Below are positions 1-6,933 of a DNA stretch of 59,250 bases, in pieces; within the stretch, counting starts at the first letter, position 1, and every line of letters begins with the position of its first letter. The DNA is from an uncultured Pygmaiobacter sp. (lineage in GTDB: Bacteria; Bacillota; Clostridia; Oscillospirales; Ruminococcaceae), in contig CALXBG010000064.1 of the NCBI GenBank assembly GCA_944386485.1, forward strand, positions 1-59,250. Direction: 5' to 3'. A program made the position numbers and the translations under genes. The notes below the pieces were generated by a model that ran no database searches, was not told the origin of the DNA, and saw only the letters and a list, made by a program, of their open reading frames with translations.

Positions 1-128
1 TCGATTTTGATGCGGATGCAAGGAAAATTCTCGAAGGCACCCTTGGTGGTTGCCGAGAGGATTTGACGCCACAGCCGCGCAAAAGCGGCCTTTTTATGGC
101 GCTGTTTTCTTACGCCACCGCGCCTAAC
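1..128. other. Left-edge stretch, no assignable gene
   Basis: Two frames run in from the left edge. One stops at 64-66 (tail ...APLVVAERI) and another stays open to about 144. Neither tail is recognisable. The first stop is followed within 8 bases by a terminator-like hairpin, so a plus-strand gene may end here. This is too short to call. Confidence 0.3.
74..95 (+). terminator. Possible intrinsic terminator
   Basis: Stem GCCGC / GCGGC with a six-base loop, followed by CTTTTT. It sits 8 bases after a stop codon at 64-66 in a frame entering from the left edge. Confidence 0.45.
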
Positions 129-166
129 GGCCGGGCTTTTTGAATGGAGCGCAGTCCATTCCGACG
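129..166. repeat. 38-bp direct repeat, copy 1
   Basis: Identical to 336-373. It contains the right arm of a GC-rich hairpin, a T5 run, then a 7-bp palindrome (GAATGGA, six bases, TCCATTC). In this copy the left arm of the GC hairpin is missing, and the downstream sequence is unrelated to the tRNA that follows copy 2. Confidence 0.9.
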
Positions 167-318
167 AGATGTGAAGATGCGATCTGTGCTGAAAGCCGAA
201 GCGTTGTTTCCCGCAAAAGGGCGATAGCGCCGCGAAGGCATCGCGAGGGCGTTTACAACCGAGCAGCCGCAGCAAGCGGGGCCTTTTGCGGAAGAGGAGG
301 AATGACGCAGCGGTATGA

Positions 319-348
319 GAAAAGCCCGGCCGTTTGGCCGGGCTTTTT
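319..348. terminator. Bidirectional terminator downstream of tRNA-Val
   Basis: An 11-bp perfect stem (AAAGCCCGGCC / GGCCGGGCTTT) with a GTTT loop and T runs on both strands. On the minus strand it lies about 26 bases beyond the tRNA 3' end and probably terminates the tRNA transcript. Confidence 0.8.
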
Positions 349-373
349 GAATGGAGCGCAGTCCATTCCGACG
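336..373. repeat. 38-bp direct repeat, copy 2
   Basis: Second exact copy of 129-166. It ends immediately before the encoded CCA end of the tRNA (374). Copies are 207 bp apart, start to start. The position next to a tRNA suggests either a local duplication or the scar of an integration or tRNA-cluster rearrangement. Confidence 0.9.
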
Positions 374-450
374 TGGTGGAGACGGAGGGGCTCGAACCCG
401 CGACCTCTCGGATGTGAACCGAACGCTCTGACCAGCTGAGCTACGCCTCC
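374..450 (-). tRNA. tRNA-Val (anticodon CAC), CCA encoded
   Basis: The reverse strand folds as a cloverleaf. The acceptor stem is GGAGGCG / CGTCTCC, the D arm is GCTC...GAGC, and the anticodon stem TTCGG / CCGAG encloses loop TTCACAT, giving anticodon CAC (reads GUG, valine). The T arm is GCGGG-TTCGAGC-CCCTC, with one C-T mismatch in its stem. The discriminator A is followed by a genomically encoded CCA at 374-376. A strong hairpin terminator follows. Confidence 0.9.
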
Positions 451-543
451 ACAAGATGCTTTAATATAATAACACAACTTTCAAAAAAAGAAAAGCTTTT
501 TTTCAAAAAATTTGATTTTTTATTTTCCCCTTCTGGTGACGTC
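451..543. other. AT-rich spacer between tRNA and retron
   Basis: Very AT-rich with runs of T and A; no gene is seen. It separates the minus-strand tRNA from the plus-strand retron promoter and presumably carries the tRNA promoter, although no clean -35/-10 pair could be assigned for it. Confidence 0.5.
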
Positions 544-572
544 TTGTTTTTCCACGCTGCTGCTGGTATACT
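544..572 (+). promoter_or_regulatory. Promoter of the retron
   Basis: TTGTTT at 544-549, a 17-base spacer, and TATACT at 567-572 preceded by TGG, an extended -10. The expected start is about 579, exactly where the a1 repeat of the predicted retron RNA begins. The same TTGTTT-N17-TATACT arrangement occurs at 9820-9848 ahead of the polysaccharide operon. Confidence 0.8.
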
Positions 573-578
573 TGGGCC

Positions 579-746
579 ACAGCAGACGGCAGAAAAGGCT
601 TTTGCCCCGGCGGCGAGTCGCCGCCGGTTTGTTCTACTTCACAGCATTTCTCTGGCGTTCAGCCGGTCCGCTGGCCGTATTCCCGCAAACGCTGTTTGCT
701 CAAAGATACGCCTGCGCGTCCCCGCTACGTTTTGTACCGCTGCTGT
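579..746 (+). ncRNA. Predicted retron msr-msd RNA
   Basis: The ends pair as expected of retron a1/a2 repeats: 579-589 (ACAGCAGACGG) pairs with 737-746 (CCGCTGCTGT), ten pairs with one bulged A. An msr-like part follows a1: a small hairpin at 588-606 and a 9-bp GC hairpin at 607-627 with an AGT loop. An msd-like part has an imperfect long stem from about 666 to 725, including 673-681 with 705-712, capped by GCAAAC-GCT-GTTTGC at 685-699. Length (about 168 nt) and position directly ahead of the reverse transcriptase fit retrons. The branching guanosine cannot be assigned with confidence. The fold was made by eye. Confidence 0.65.
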
Positions 747-760
747 CCTTTCGGGAAAGG
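747..760 (+). promoter_or_regulatory. Hairpin overlapping the reverse transcriptase ribosome binding site
   Basis: CCTTTC-GG-GAAAGG directly abuts the a2 repeat. Its right arm overlaps the Shine-Dalgarno sequence AAAGGGGG (756-763), which decides the ATG at 772. It could limit translation of the enzyme from the same transcript as the template RNA. Confidence 0.5.
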
Positions 761-771
761 GGGAAACGGAG

Positions 772-1692
772 ATGATCGTCTACACCCAGCCGCAGACGCT
801 GGCACAGGACCTCGGTATTCCTGTGTCGACTTTGTTTCGGGTCAGCTTTCATCTCGACCGGCACTACCGCCGCGTCGCGCTGCCCAAGGCCGGCGGCGGG
901 GTGCGGATTCTCTCGGTTCCCGATCCGATTCTCAAGAAGATCCAGCGTCAGATTTTGCGGATTCTTCTCTTTCATAGACCCGTCTCGCCCTATGCGACCG
1001 CCTACCGGCCCGGCGGCGGTGTACGGGTCAACGCGCTGCCCCATTGCGGTCAGCAGATGGTGCTGCGGCTGGACATCCTGCACTTTTTCGACAGCGTGCG
1101 GTATCAACAGATCAAAGAGGTCATCTTCCCCGCCGGTATTTTCAGCGAAAAACTGCGGGTTTTGCTCAGCTGCCTGTGTTACTGCCGGGACGGACTGCCG
1201 CAGGGAGCACCGACCTCTCCCGCCATCTCCAACCTGTTGCTGCGCGAATTTGACTTTGCGGTGGGCGACTGGTGCGATGCGCGGGGAATCCGGTATACCC
1301 GTTACTGCGACGATCTGACCTTTTCCGGCTCCTTTGACCCCAAACCGGTAATCCGGATGGTCTCGGACGCGCTGTGGCAGGAGGGCTTTGTGCTCAACCC
1401 CCGCAAAACCCGGTTTTTTGGTCCCGGTCACCGGCAGACAGTCACCGGCGTGGTGGTCAACGAGCGGCCGCGTTTGGAGGCGTCCAGACGGCGCCAGCTG
1501 CGAAGCGAATTATACTACTGTCAAAAATATGGTGTTGCCGATCATCTCGCCCACCTCGGCGACCCGCGCAGCCCTCACGCCTATCTGGCGGCGTTGTTGG
1601 GGCGTCTTGATTTCGCGCTCAGCCTTTCTGCCGAGCCGCAGCTGACGGCGGGTCGGGCATGGGTACTCGAGCAGTTGCGAAATGATTTATAA
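772..1692 (+). CDS. Retron-type reverse transcriptase
   Basis: A 306-residue RNA-directed DNA polymerase, the usual size of a retron enzyme with no fused domain. Palm motifs are in order: LPKAGGGVRIL (37-47), aspartate 101 in RLDILHFFD, QGAPTSPAISN (144-154) and catalytic YCDD (178-181) in RYTRYCDDLTFSG. Two retron hallmarks are present: NALPH (87-91, the NAxxH motif) and VTG (224-226) in QTVTGVVVN. In retrons this enzyme recognises its own structured RNA and primes cDNA from an internal guanosine 2'-OH to make msDNA. The start ATG at 772 is set by AAAGGGGG eight bases upstream; the frame is open further upstream but runs over the predicted RNA. No effector gene adjoins it: tRNA-Val lies upstream and mgtE, convergent, downstream. 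Confidence 0.93.
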   Translation: MIVYTQPQTLAQDLGIPVSTLFRVSFHLDRHYRRVALPKAGGGVRILSVPDPILKKIQRQILRILLFHRPVSPYATAYRPGGGVRVNALPHCGQQMVLRLDILHFFDSVRYQQIKEVIFPAGIFSEKLRVLLSCLCYCRDGLPQGAPTSPAISNLLLREFDFAVGDWCDARGIRYTRYCDDLTFSGSFDPKPVIRMVSDALWQEGFVLNPRKTRFFGPGHRQTVTGVVVNERPRLEASRRRQLRSELYYCQKYGVADHLAHLGDPRSPHAYLAALLGRLDFALSLSAEPQLTAGRAWVLEQLRNDL

Positions 1693-1698
1693 AGCAGA

Positions 1699-1749
1699 AA
1701 AAGGCCGGTTGCCCCGTGAGGGTTCACGTGAGGGTGACCGGCCTTTTTT
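1699..1749. terminator. Bidirectional terminator between retron and mgtE
   Basis: AAAGGCCGGT pairs with ACCGGCCTTT around an inner GTGAGGG-rich loop, with a T run on the plus side and an AAAAA tract (T run on minus) on the other. It serves the convergent reverse transcriptase and mgtE genes. Confidence 0.8.
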
Positions 1750-1754
1750 GTTTT

Positions 1755-3104
1755 TCATACCGGCAGCAGCCGCTGCGCGATGTTAAAGTAGATGATTAGT
1801 GAGAGCGCGTCGACAATGGTTGTAATCAGCGGCGAGGCCATGATCGCGGGATCCGCCTTCAAGGTGCGGGCCAGCAGCGGCAGCACGCCGCCAATGGTCT
1901 TTGCCATCAGGACCGTAAAGAACAGGGTCAGCGTCACCGTAAAGGCCATCATCTCGTTGCCGGGATAGGTGATGATCAGCCGCAGGTAGTTCACCGCGCT
2001 GAGGATCACCCCGACCAGCGCCGCGACCCGCAGCTCTTTCCAGAGCACGGCGGGCAGATCCCGAACGGTGATTTCTCCTACCGCAATACCCCGGATGACC
2101 AGCGTACTCGACTGGCTGCCGGCATTGCCGCCGGTGTCGGTGAGCATCGGAATAAAGGTCACCAGCAGCGGCATCGAGGCGAAAGCCGCTTCATACCGGC
2201 CAAGAATCCCGCCGGTCAGCATCCCGGAAATCATCAGCACCAGCAGCCAGACGATCCGGTTTTTTGCGAGGGTAAAAACACCGGTCTTGAGGTAGGGCCG
2301 CTCAGACGGGTGCAGCGCGCCCATCACCTCAATGTCCTCGGTGGTCTCCTCCTGCAGAACATCGATCGCATCATCAATCGTGATAATACCAACCAGTCGG
2401 TTCTCGTCGTCCACGACCGGCAGAGACAGATAGTCGTACCGGTTCATCAGCCGGGCCGCCGTCTCCTGGTCCTCCTTGGTCGAGACCGAGACCACGTCCC
2501 GGCTCATCAGGTCCTGCACCAGCATTCCATCGGGCGCAAGCAGCAGGTCTTTGACCGAGACAACCCCCTCCAACCGGCGTCCGGCGTCGATGACGTAACA
2601 GGTATAGATGGTCTCGCGATCTTCGCCGGTGCGGCGGATATGCTCGATTGCCTGCGCGACCGTCATGTCGGCCCGCAGATCGGTGAACTCGGCAGTCATC
2701 CGGCTGCCGGCGGAATTTTCCGGGTAGTTCAAAAACTGGTTGATCAGCGCCCGGGTTTCAGGCCGGGCGCTGCGAAGCACCCGCTTGACCACATTGGCCG
2801 GCAATTCCTCGAGCAGGTCGACCGCATCATCGACGTAGAGTTCTTCTACGATTTCGGACAGCTCGGTATCGGTGATCGCTCCGATGATGTCCCGCTGAAG
2901 GTCGGCGTCCAGCTCGGAAAAGACCTCGCTCGCCTGTTCTTTGGGCAGAGTGCGGAAGGCAAGGATCGCCTGTTCCGGGTCAAGATCACTCAAAAAACGC
3001 GCAACGTCTACCGGCTTAGCCTGTGCCAATGCATCGTGCAGTTCCCGCAGCTGCCGGCTCTCGAGCAACAGCGTCAAGGTATTCTGATCGAATTTTCTCT
3101 CCAT
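1755..3104 (-). CDS. mgtE: Magnesium transporter MgtE
   Basis: A 449-residue Mg2+ channel, full length for the family. The N-terminal superhelical domain (about 1-130) carries repeated acidic helices. Two CBS domains follow (about 135-255), including VVSVKDLLLAPDG and GIITIDDAIDVLQEE. Five membrane helices occupy the C-terminal third, with the family signature PMLTDTGGNAGSQSSTL in the pore region. Family members act as homodimers in the membrane, and the cytosolic domains sense Mg2+ and gate the pore. The ATG is preceded by GGGAGGGGGT. The gene is divergent from the MATE gene, and its leader is long and structured, so expression is probably controlled at the RNA level. Confidence 0.95.
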   Translation of the reverse strand: MERKFDQNTLTLLLESRQLRELHDALAQAKPVDVARFLSDLDPEQAILAFRTLPKEQASEVFSELDADLQRDIIGAITDTELSEIVEELYVDDAVDLLEELPANVVKRVLRSARPETRALINQFLNYPENSAGSRMTAEFTDLRADMTVAQAIEHIRRTGEDRETIYTCYVIDAGRRLEGVVSVKDLLLAPDGMLVQDLMSRDVVSVSTKEDQETAARLMNRYDYLSLPVVDDENRLVGIITIDDAIDVLQEETTEDIEVMGALHPSERPYLKTGVFTLAKNRIVWLLVLMISGMLTGGILGRYEAAFASMPLLVTFIPMLTDTGGNAGSQSSTLVIRGIAVGEITVRDLPAVLWKELRVAALVGVILSAVNYLRLIITYPGNEMMAFTVTLTLFFTVLMAKTIGGVLPLLARTLKADPAIMASPLITTIVDALSLIIYFNIAQRLLPV

Positions 3105-3400
3105 GGGTAAAACCCCCTCCCTGTTATTTTGTCAGGGAAGTTCCGGGCAAAACGAAACCGCAAGCGCCGCTCCCTTTTTCGGGAATCGGCCCTTGCGGTG
3201 ATCCGTCAACGGTATCGGGGCAACCAAAATCCGACACTCTCTGGAAAAGAGCGCCTTGTCTCAGGCCGCCTGCACCCTGGAGAGTACAGGCGGCATCCCG
3301 ATTCGATACGGATCATCTTGTCGACCGGTACTTCGTCCGACTGTGTCCACCTGTTCTCCCTCCTTTGAACTCATCTCGCCCTTTTGGGTCCTTTTAGTTT
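3105..3400 (-). promoter_or_regulatory. Structured mgtE leader, possible riboswitch or attenuator
   Basis: About 300 bases upstream of mgtE contain no gene but two strong hairpins on the minus strand. One pairs CCGCCTG with CAGGCGG (about 3265-3292). The other is long, 3158-3198, pairing CCGCAAG...TTCCC with GGGA...CTTGCGG around a GAAAAA loop, and is followed by TTTCGTTTTG, a terminator-like arrangement just before the start codon. The conserved M-box sequence GUUAGGUGAGGCUCC is not visible, so the class is unknown. Confidence 0.5.
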
Positions 3401-3496
3401 ACCCCTTTGTGGCAAATTTTGCAACCCCTTTCTTTTGAAACCATTTATGTTGGTTCTGGGTTCTATTCCTTTTTTGCAAAATCTTTCTCATTTCCC

Positions 3497-3524
3497 TTGT
3501 CAAGCGAAAAATTTGCGTTATAAT
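3497..3524 (+). promoter_or_regulatory. Promoter of the MATE gene
   Basis: TTGTCA at 3497-3502, a 16-base spacer, and a perfect TATAAT at 3519-3524, about 55 bases upstream of the start codon. Confidence 0.8.
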
Positions 3525-3578
3525 AAGATTTCGCCCTGCTGCAATGGGCGGGAACTTTTTTGTGGGGGCTTTGCAGAT

Positions 3579-4934
3579 ATGAGGCTTGCGGGAAAACAGA
3601 ATTATACGGCGGCAGACCTGTTCCGGCTGTCCGGGCCAATCTTTATCGAATTGCTGTTGCAGATGCTGGTGGGAAATGTCGACCAGTTCATGGTCAGCCG
3701 GATTTCACAAAGCTCGGTTGCAGCGATCGGCAACGGCAACCAGCTGATGAATATTGTGATCATCCTGCTCAGCGTGATAGCGGGTGCAACAACGGTGGTA
3801 CTCAGTCAGGCCATCGGTTGTGGCGATCTTGACCGGGTGGGACAGGTCGTCACCGTCTCCACCTTGATTATCACAGCCGGCGGCGTACTGGCAAGTGGGG
3901 TGCTGGTATTCGGCGGCCGGGCGCTATTCGGTTTTCTTTCCGTACCGCAGGACGTTCTCGGCGAGGCGCTCTCCTATACGATGATCGTGGGTTCCTTTGT
4001 TCTGGTGCAGGGGCTTCACATGAATTTTGCCGCGATTCTCCGCAGCTATGGACTGGTGCGTGAGGTCATGGTCATCTCTGCAATTATGAATCTGTGCAAC
4101 ATCGCGGGTAACGCGGTGCTGATCAACGGACTTCTGGGACTGCCCCGTCTGGGGGTTGTCGGCGCAGCGATCTCAACCAACCTGTCCAAATGCGTTGGAC
4201 TGGCGCTGGTCTGGATGACTGCCCGCCGGAGGCTGCAAATCCGGCTGCGGCCGGACCAACTGCGTCCCTTTCCCTCCGGGGTTCTGCGCCGGCTGCTTCA
4301 GATCGCGCTGCCCTCGGCCGGTCAGGAGCTCTCTTACAATCTGTCACAGGTTACCATTTTGCGGATGGTCAACCTGTTCGGCACCGCTGTGATCGCGACC
4401 AAGGTCTATTGCAGCATGCTGGCAAACGTCGCCTATCTGTATTCGCAGGCAATTTCACAGGCCACCCAGATTGTACTGGGCTACCTCGTCGGCGCGGGCA
4501 ACCACAGATCGGTGCCCCGGCAGGTTTGGGTGACCTGTGGCATCTCGACCGCCGTCTCGATCTCGGTGACCGCGATTCTGTGCTGTTTTTCCGACCCGAT
4601 CTTCGGTCTTTTCACCAGCGATCCCGCCGTGCTGGAGCTTGGCCGGCAGATTCTTCTCATCGAGCTGGTACTTGAACTCGGGCGCAGCATCAATATCGTG
4701 ATGGTGCGCTGTCTTGTCGCGCTGGGGGACGTCAACTTTGCCGTCGGTCTGGGCACCGTCAGCATGTGGGTGGTCTCGGTGTTCGGCTCCTGGTTCTTTG
4801 GCGTCTACCTCGGGTTGGGGCTGGTCGGCATCTGGTGGGCGATGGCGCTCGATGAGTGTCTGCGGGCAGTCCTCTACCTGATCCGCTTTGGCTGCGGCAG
4901 CTGGCGGCGTCGGATGGAGGCCGTGCGTGGCTAG
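3579..4934 (+). CDS. MATE family efflux transporter
   Basis: A 451-residue polytopic membrane protein, the usual length for MATE exporters, with two bundles of six predicted helices. The typical start of helix 1 (LFRLSGPIFIELLLQMLVGN) and the VDQFMVSRI segment after it are clear. Such proteins expel cationic drugs or metabolites using a Na+ or H+ gradient; the substrate here is unknown. The ATG at 3579 follows GTGGGGG and fits the promoter at 3497. The frame is open further upstream, but that extension crosses the promoter. It is followed 65 bases on by the FakA-like gene. Confidence 0.88.
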   Translation: MRLAGKQNYTAADLFRLSGPIFIELLLQMLVGNVDQFMVSRISQSSVAAIGNGNQLMNIVIILLSVIAGATTVVLSQAIGCGDLDRVGQVVTVSTLIITAGGVLASGVLVFGGRALFGFLSVPQDVLGEALSYTMIVGSFVLVQGLHMNFAAILRSYGLVREVMVISAIMNLCNIAGNAVLINGLLGLPRLGVVGAAISTNLSKCVGLALVWMTARRRLQIRLRPDQLRPFPSGVLRRLLQIALPSAGQELSYNLSQVTILRMVNLFGTAVIATKVYCSMLANVAYLYSQAISQATQIVLGYLVGAGNHRSVPRQVWVTCGISTAVSISVTAILCCFSDPIFGLFTSDPAVLELGRQILLIELVLELGRSINIVMVRCLVALGDVNFAVGLGTVSMWVVSVFGSWFFGVYLGLGLVGIWWAMALDECLRAVLYLIRFGCGSWRRRMEAVRG

Positions 4935-4999
4935 GCTTTTTGTGGTATACTTTGGACAAGAACTTGCAGCCGCCCTTTGAGCGGCAGAAGGAGGACGCC

Positions 5000-5251
5000 G
5001 TGCTGGAATACAAATTCGACACCCAACTGTTGATCGAGGGCACTGGGCTGGACGAGGATGAGATCGATGCCTACATCGCCTCTCACTTTGCGGGAGACTG
5101 CCTGCTCGCCGTCGGGGATGAGGAATTGATCAAGATCCACTTCCACACCAATGAGCCCTGGAAGGTTCTGGAGTACTGCGCCGGTCTGGGCGAAATCCAC
5201 GATATTGTCATCGAGAATATGGCTCGTCAGGCCGACGGCCTTTCCGGTTGA
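5000..5251 (+). CDS. Small stand-alone FakA middle-domain-like protein
   Basis: An 83-residue protein starting at GTG 5000, set by AAGGAGG at 4988-4994. It resembles only the central domain of the fatty acid kinase subunit FakA (DAK2/DhaL family), with the pattern YKFDTQLLI, a GD-LLAVGDEELIKIH block, the conserved HFHTNEP and a terminal IENMARQ. The ATP-binding DhaL domain and the C-terminal domain are absent, so it cannot be a kinase by itself. The residue at the usual cysteine of the YCTEF motif is not cysteine here. It may bind a fatty-acyl carrier or metal, or regulate a separate FakA. It probably forms an operon with the HD gene 14 bases downstream. Confidence 0.7.
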   Translation: MLEYKFDTQLLIEGTGLDEDEIDAYIASHFAGDCLLAVGDEELIKIHFHTNEPWKVLEYCAGLGEIHDIVIENMARQADGLSG

Positions 5252-5265
5252 GGGGAGGATGACCG

Positions 5266-5904
5266 ATGAAGGAGATTCCTGAGCGGCTGCAAAAGCAGAT
5301 GGCTTTTCTGCTTGAGGCGGATAAAGAAAAATTTATCACCCGCCAGACCTTTCTCTCAGATGGCAAACGGCGGGAGAATGACGCCGAGCACGCTTGGCAC
5401 CTCGCGCTGATGGCCCTGATTCTGGGAGAATATGCAAATGAGAAGATCGACCTGCTGCGGGTCGTCTCGATGGTACTGATCCACGATCTGGTTGAGATCT
5501 ACGCCGGGGACACCTTTGCTTATGATGAGGAGGGCAAAAAGACCCAGCGCCAGCGGGAGCAGGCGGCCGCTGACCGGCTGTTTGCCATGCTGCCGGAGGA
5601 TCAGGAGCATCATCTGCGGGGGCTGTGGGAAGAATTTGAGGCTGCTGTGACCCCCGAGGCGGCCTTTGCCCGAACGATGGATAACCTGCAGCCGACCATG
5701 CTCAATGCCGCGACCGGCGGCATCGCCTGGACCGAGCATAAGACCAAGCTCTCCTCGGTACTCGAGCGCCAGCGGCTGACCCCAGTCGGCTCACAAACAC
5801 TCTGGGAGCTGTGCCGGGACGCCTACCTCACCCCGGCGGTGCAGGCGGGCAAGATCATCGATGATCTTGCAAATAATTCAGCAGAGTCCGAAGGGAGCAG
5901 GTAA
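5266..5904 (+). CDS. HD domain phosphohydrolase (HDDC2/YfbR-like)
   Basis: A 212-residue metal-dependent phosphohydrolase. The HD signature is present: H42 in DAEHAWHLA, H73-D74 in LIHDLVEIYAGDT, and a later aspartate in ARTMDNLQP. The GDTFAYD segment after the HD pair matches the HDDC2 group, whose better known relative YfbR is a 5'-deoxynucleotidase acting on dNMPs. A nucleotide-pool role is therefore likely but inferred. The start ATG follows AGGGGAGGA, which overlaps the stop codon of the FakA-like gene, so the two are co-transcribed. Confidence 0.85.
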   Translation: MKEIPERLQKQMAFLLEADKEKFITRQTFLSDGKRRENDAEHAWHLALMALILGEYANEKIDLLRVVSMVLIHDLVEIYAGDTFAYDEEGKKTQRQREQAAADRLFAMLPEDQEHHLRGLWEEFEAAVTPEAAFARTMDNLQPTMLNAATGGIAWTEHKTKLSSVLERQRLTPVGSQTLWELCRDAYLTPAVQAGKIIDDLANNSAESEGSR

Positions 5905-5907
5905 CCG

Positions 5908-6123
5908 GTGAACCGATCTGAATCTGAATTTATAAAGATTCTCAAAACCCTATTGATGTTTTCTCTAACGTCCTTTCCGAGGCCAGCGACAACATGCGCG
6001 CTATGGAAGAGGATCTGCGGGTGCAGAACTATTACAGCGCGCTGCACGCTCAGCAGCAGAAATATACAAACTATGCTTTCGGCGTAAGAAGCTATGGGAC
6101 AGGATTCGTCTCTTATCGCTGAA
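5908..6123 (+). pseudogene. Small unknown gene with a one-base frameshift
   Basis: A GTG at 5908, preceded by AAGGGAG (5891-5897), starts a frame reading VNRSESEFIKILKT that loses sense after an A4 run at 5944-5947. Adding one A would join it to a second open frame (NPIDVFSNVLSEASDN..., ending ...YGTGFVSYR at 6121-6123). The repaired product would be about 71 residues, hydrophilic, with a glutamine- and tyrosine-rich C-terminal half. It is not a family I recognise. It sits directly after the HD gene and before a terminator, so it would be the last gene of that operon. A homopolymer sequencing error or real decay are equally possible. Confidence 0.5.
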
Positions 6124-6144
6124 TCTTTGTTTTCTACTATAACA

Positions 6145-6182
6145 AAAGGCCTTGAAAACCGGTCGGTTTTCAAGGCCTTTTT
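6145..6182. terminator. Bidirectional terminator
   Basis: An 18-bp perfect stem (AAAAGGCCTTGAAAACCG and its complement) with a GT loop and T runs on both strands. It lies between the convergent HD operon and the AIM24 gene. Confidence 0.9.
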
Positions 6183-6204
6183 CGTTTTGCAAACCTAGGT
6201 AGGG

Positions 6205-6885
6205 TTAATTTCCAGACGTCGGAAAGAAGGGCCGCAGCGCCCCGGCAACCGCGCTGACCGGCATGCTCTGTAACACCACCCGGCCCGGTCCGGTGACGAC
6301 GGTGTTGAAGATCCCCTCTCCGCCGAACAACATGTTCTTGACACCCGGCACGGTAACAACGTCAATCGAGCAGCTCTCGCTCATCGCCGCGAGATAACCG
6401 GTGTCTACCACCAGCGACTGGCCGGCCGCGAGCTGGTACTCCACCGCGTGGCCGTCGATCTCCAAAAACGCCATGCCCTGACCGGAGAGCCTTTGCATGA
6501 TAAAGCCCTCACCGCCAAAGAAGCCGGAGCCAAGCTTTTTCTGGAAGAAGATCGAGAGCTCCACCCCCGCCTCGCTGGCAAGAAACGCTTTTTTCTGACA
6601 GATCATCCCGTTGCCCGGTCCAATCTGGAGCGGCATAATCGAACCGGGAAAGCTGGAGGCGAACGCGATGATCCCCTCGCCGCCCTCGGCGGTATACCGG
6701 TTCAAAAACAGCGACTCGCCTGAGAACATCCGTCCGAACATCCGTCCCACTCCACCACCGGTGGTCTCCATGCGCATGTTCGGACTCATCCAGGCCATGC
6801 CACCGCTCTCGGTGATCATCGTCTCCCCCGCAGCGAGGGTGCACAGCACCACCGGCAGCGGCGTCCCGTCAATCCTGTATTGCAT
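6205..6885 (-). CDS. AIM24 / TIGR00266 family protein
   Basis: A 226-residue beta-rich protein matching the TIGR00266 (AIM24) family. It starts with an ITESGGMAWMSPNM-type segment, contains several GGEG and GEGFIMQRLSG turns, and ends after VPGVKNMLFGGEGIFNT. No signal peptide or membrane helix is seen, so it should be cytosolic. Bacterial members have no settled function; the mitochondrial namesake affects inner-membrane organisation. The start follows AAAAAAGGAGG. It lies 48 bases downstream of pepT on the same strand without a clear terminator between them. Confidence 0.85.
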   Translation of the reverse strand: MQYRIDGTPLPVVLCTLAAGETMITESGGMAWMSPNMRMETTGGGVGRMFGRMFSGESLFLNRYTAEGGEGIIAFASSFPGSIMPLQIGPGNGMICQKKAFLASEAGVELSIFFQKKLGSGFFGGEGFIMQRLSGQGMAFLEIDGHAVEYQLAAGQSLVVDTGYLAAMSESCSIDVVTVPGVKNMLFGGEGIFNTVVTGPGRVVLQSMPVSAVAGALRPFFPTSGN

Positions 6886-6933
6886 CGTTTTGCCTCCTTT
6901 TTTCGGCCGTATCCGGCCGCAATCTGAAATTTT

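Noticed and set aside
110..477. Open frames across the tRNA-Val region
   Set aside because: They read through the tRNA and the direct repeats; their apparent internal similarity is just the 38-bp repeat translated.
512..775. Open frames across the retron leader (including an upstream extension of the RT to 544)
   Set aside because: They overlap the predicted promoter and structured RNA, have no ribosome binding site, and their translation is low-complexity. The RT start at 772 is well supported.
772..1692. Group II intron maturase or diversity-generating retroelement RT
   Set aside because: There is no X/thumb maturase or HNH domain, no intron RNA domains V/VI and no template/variable repeats. 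The NAxxH and VTG motifs point to a retron.
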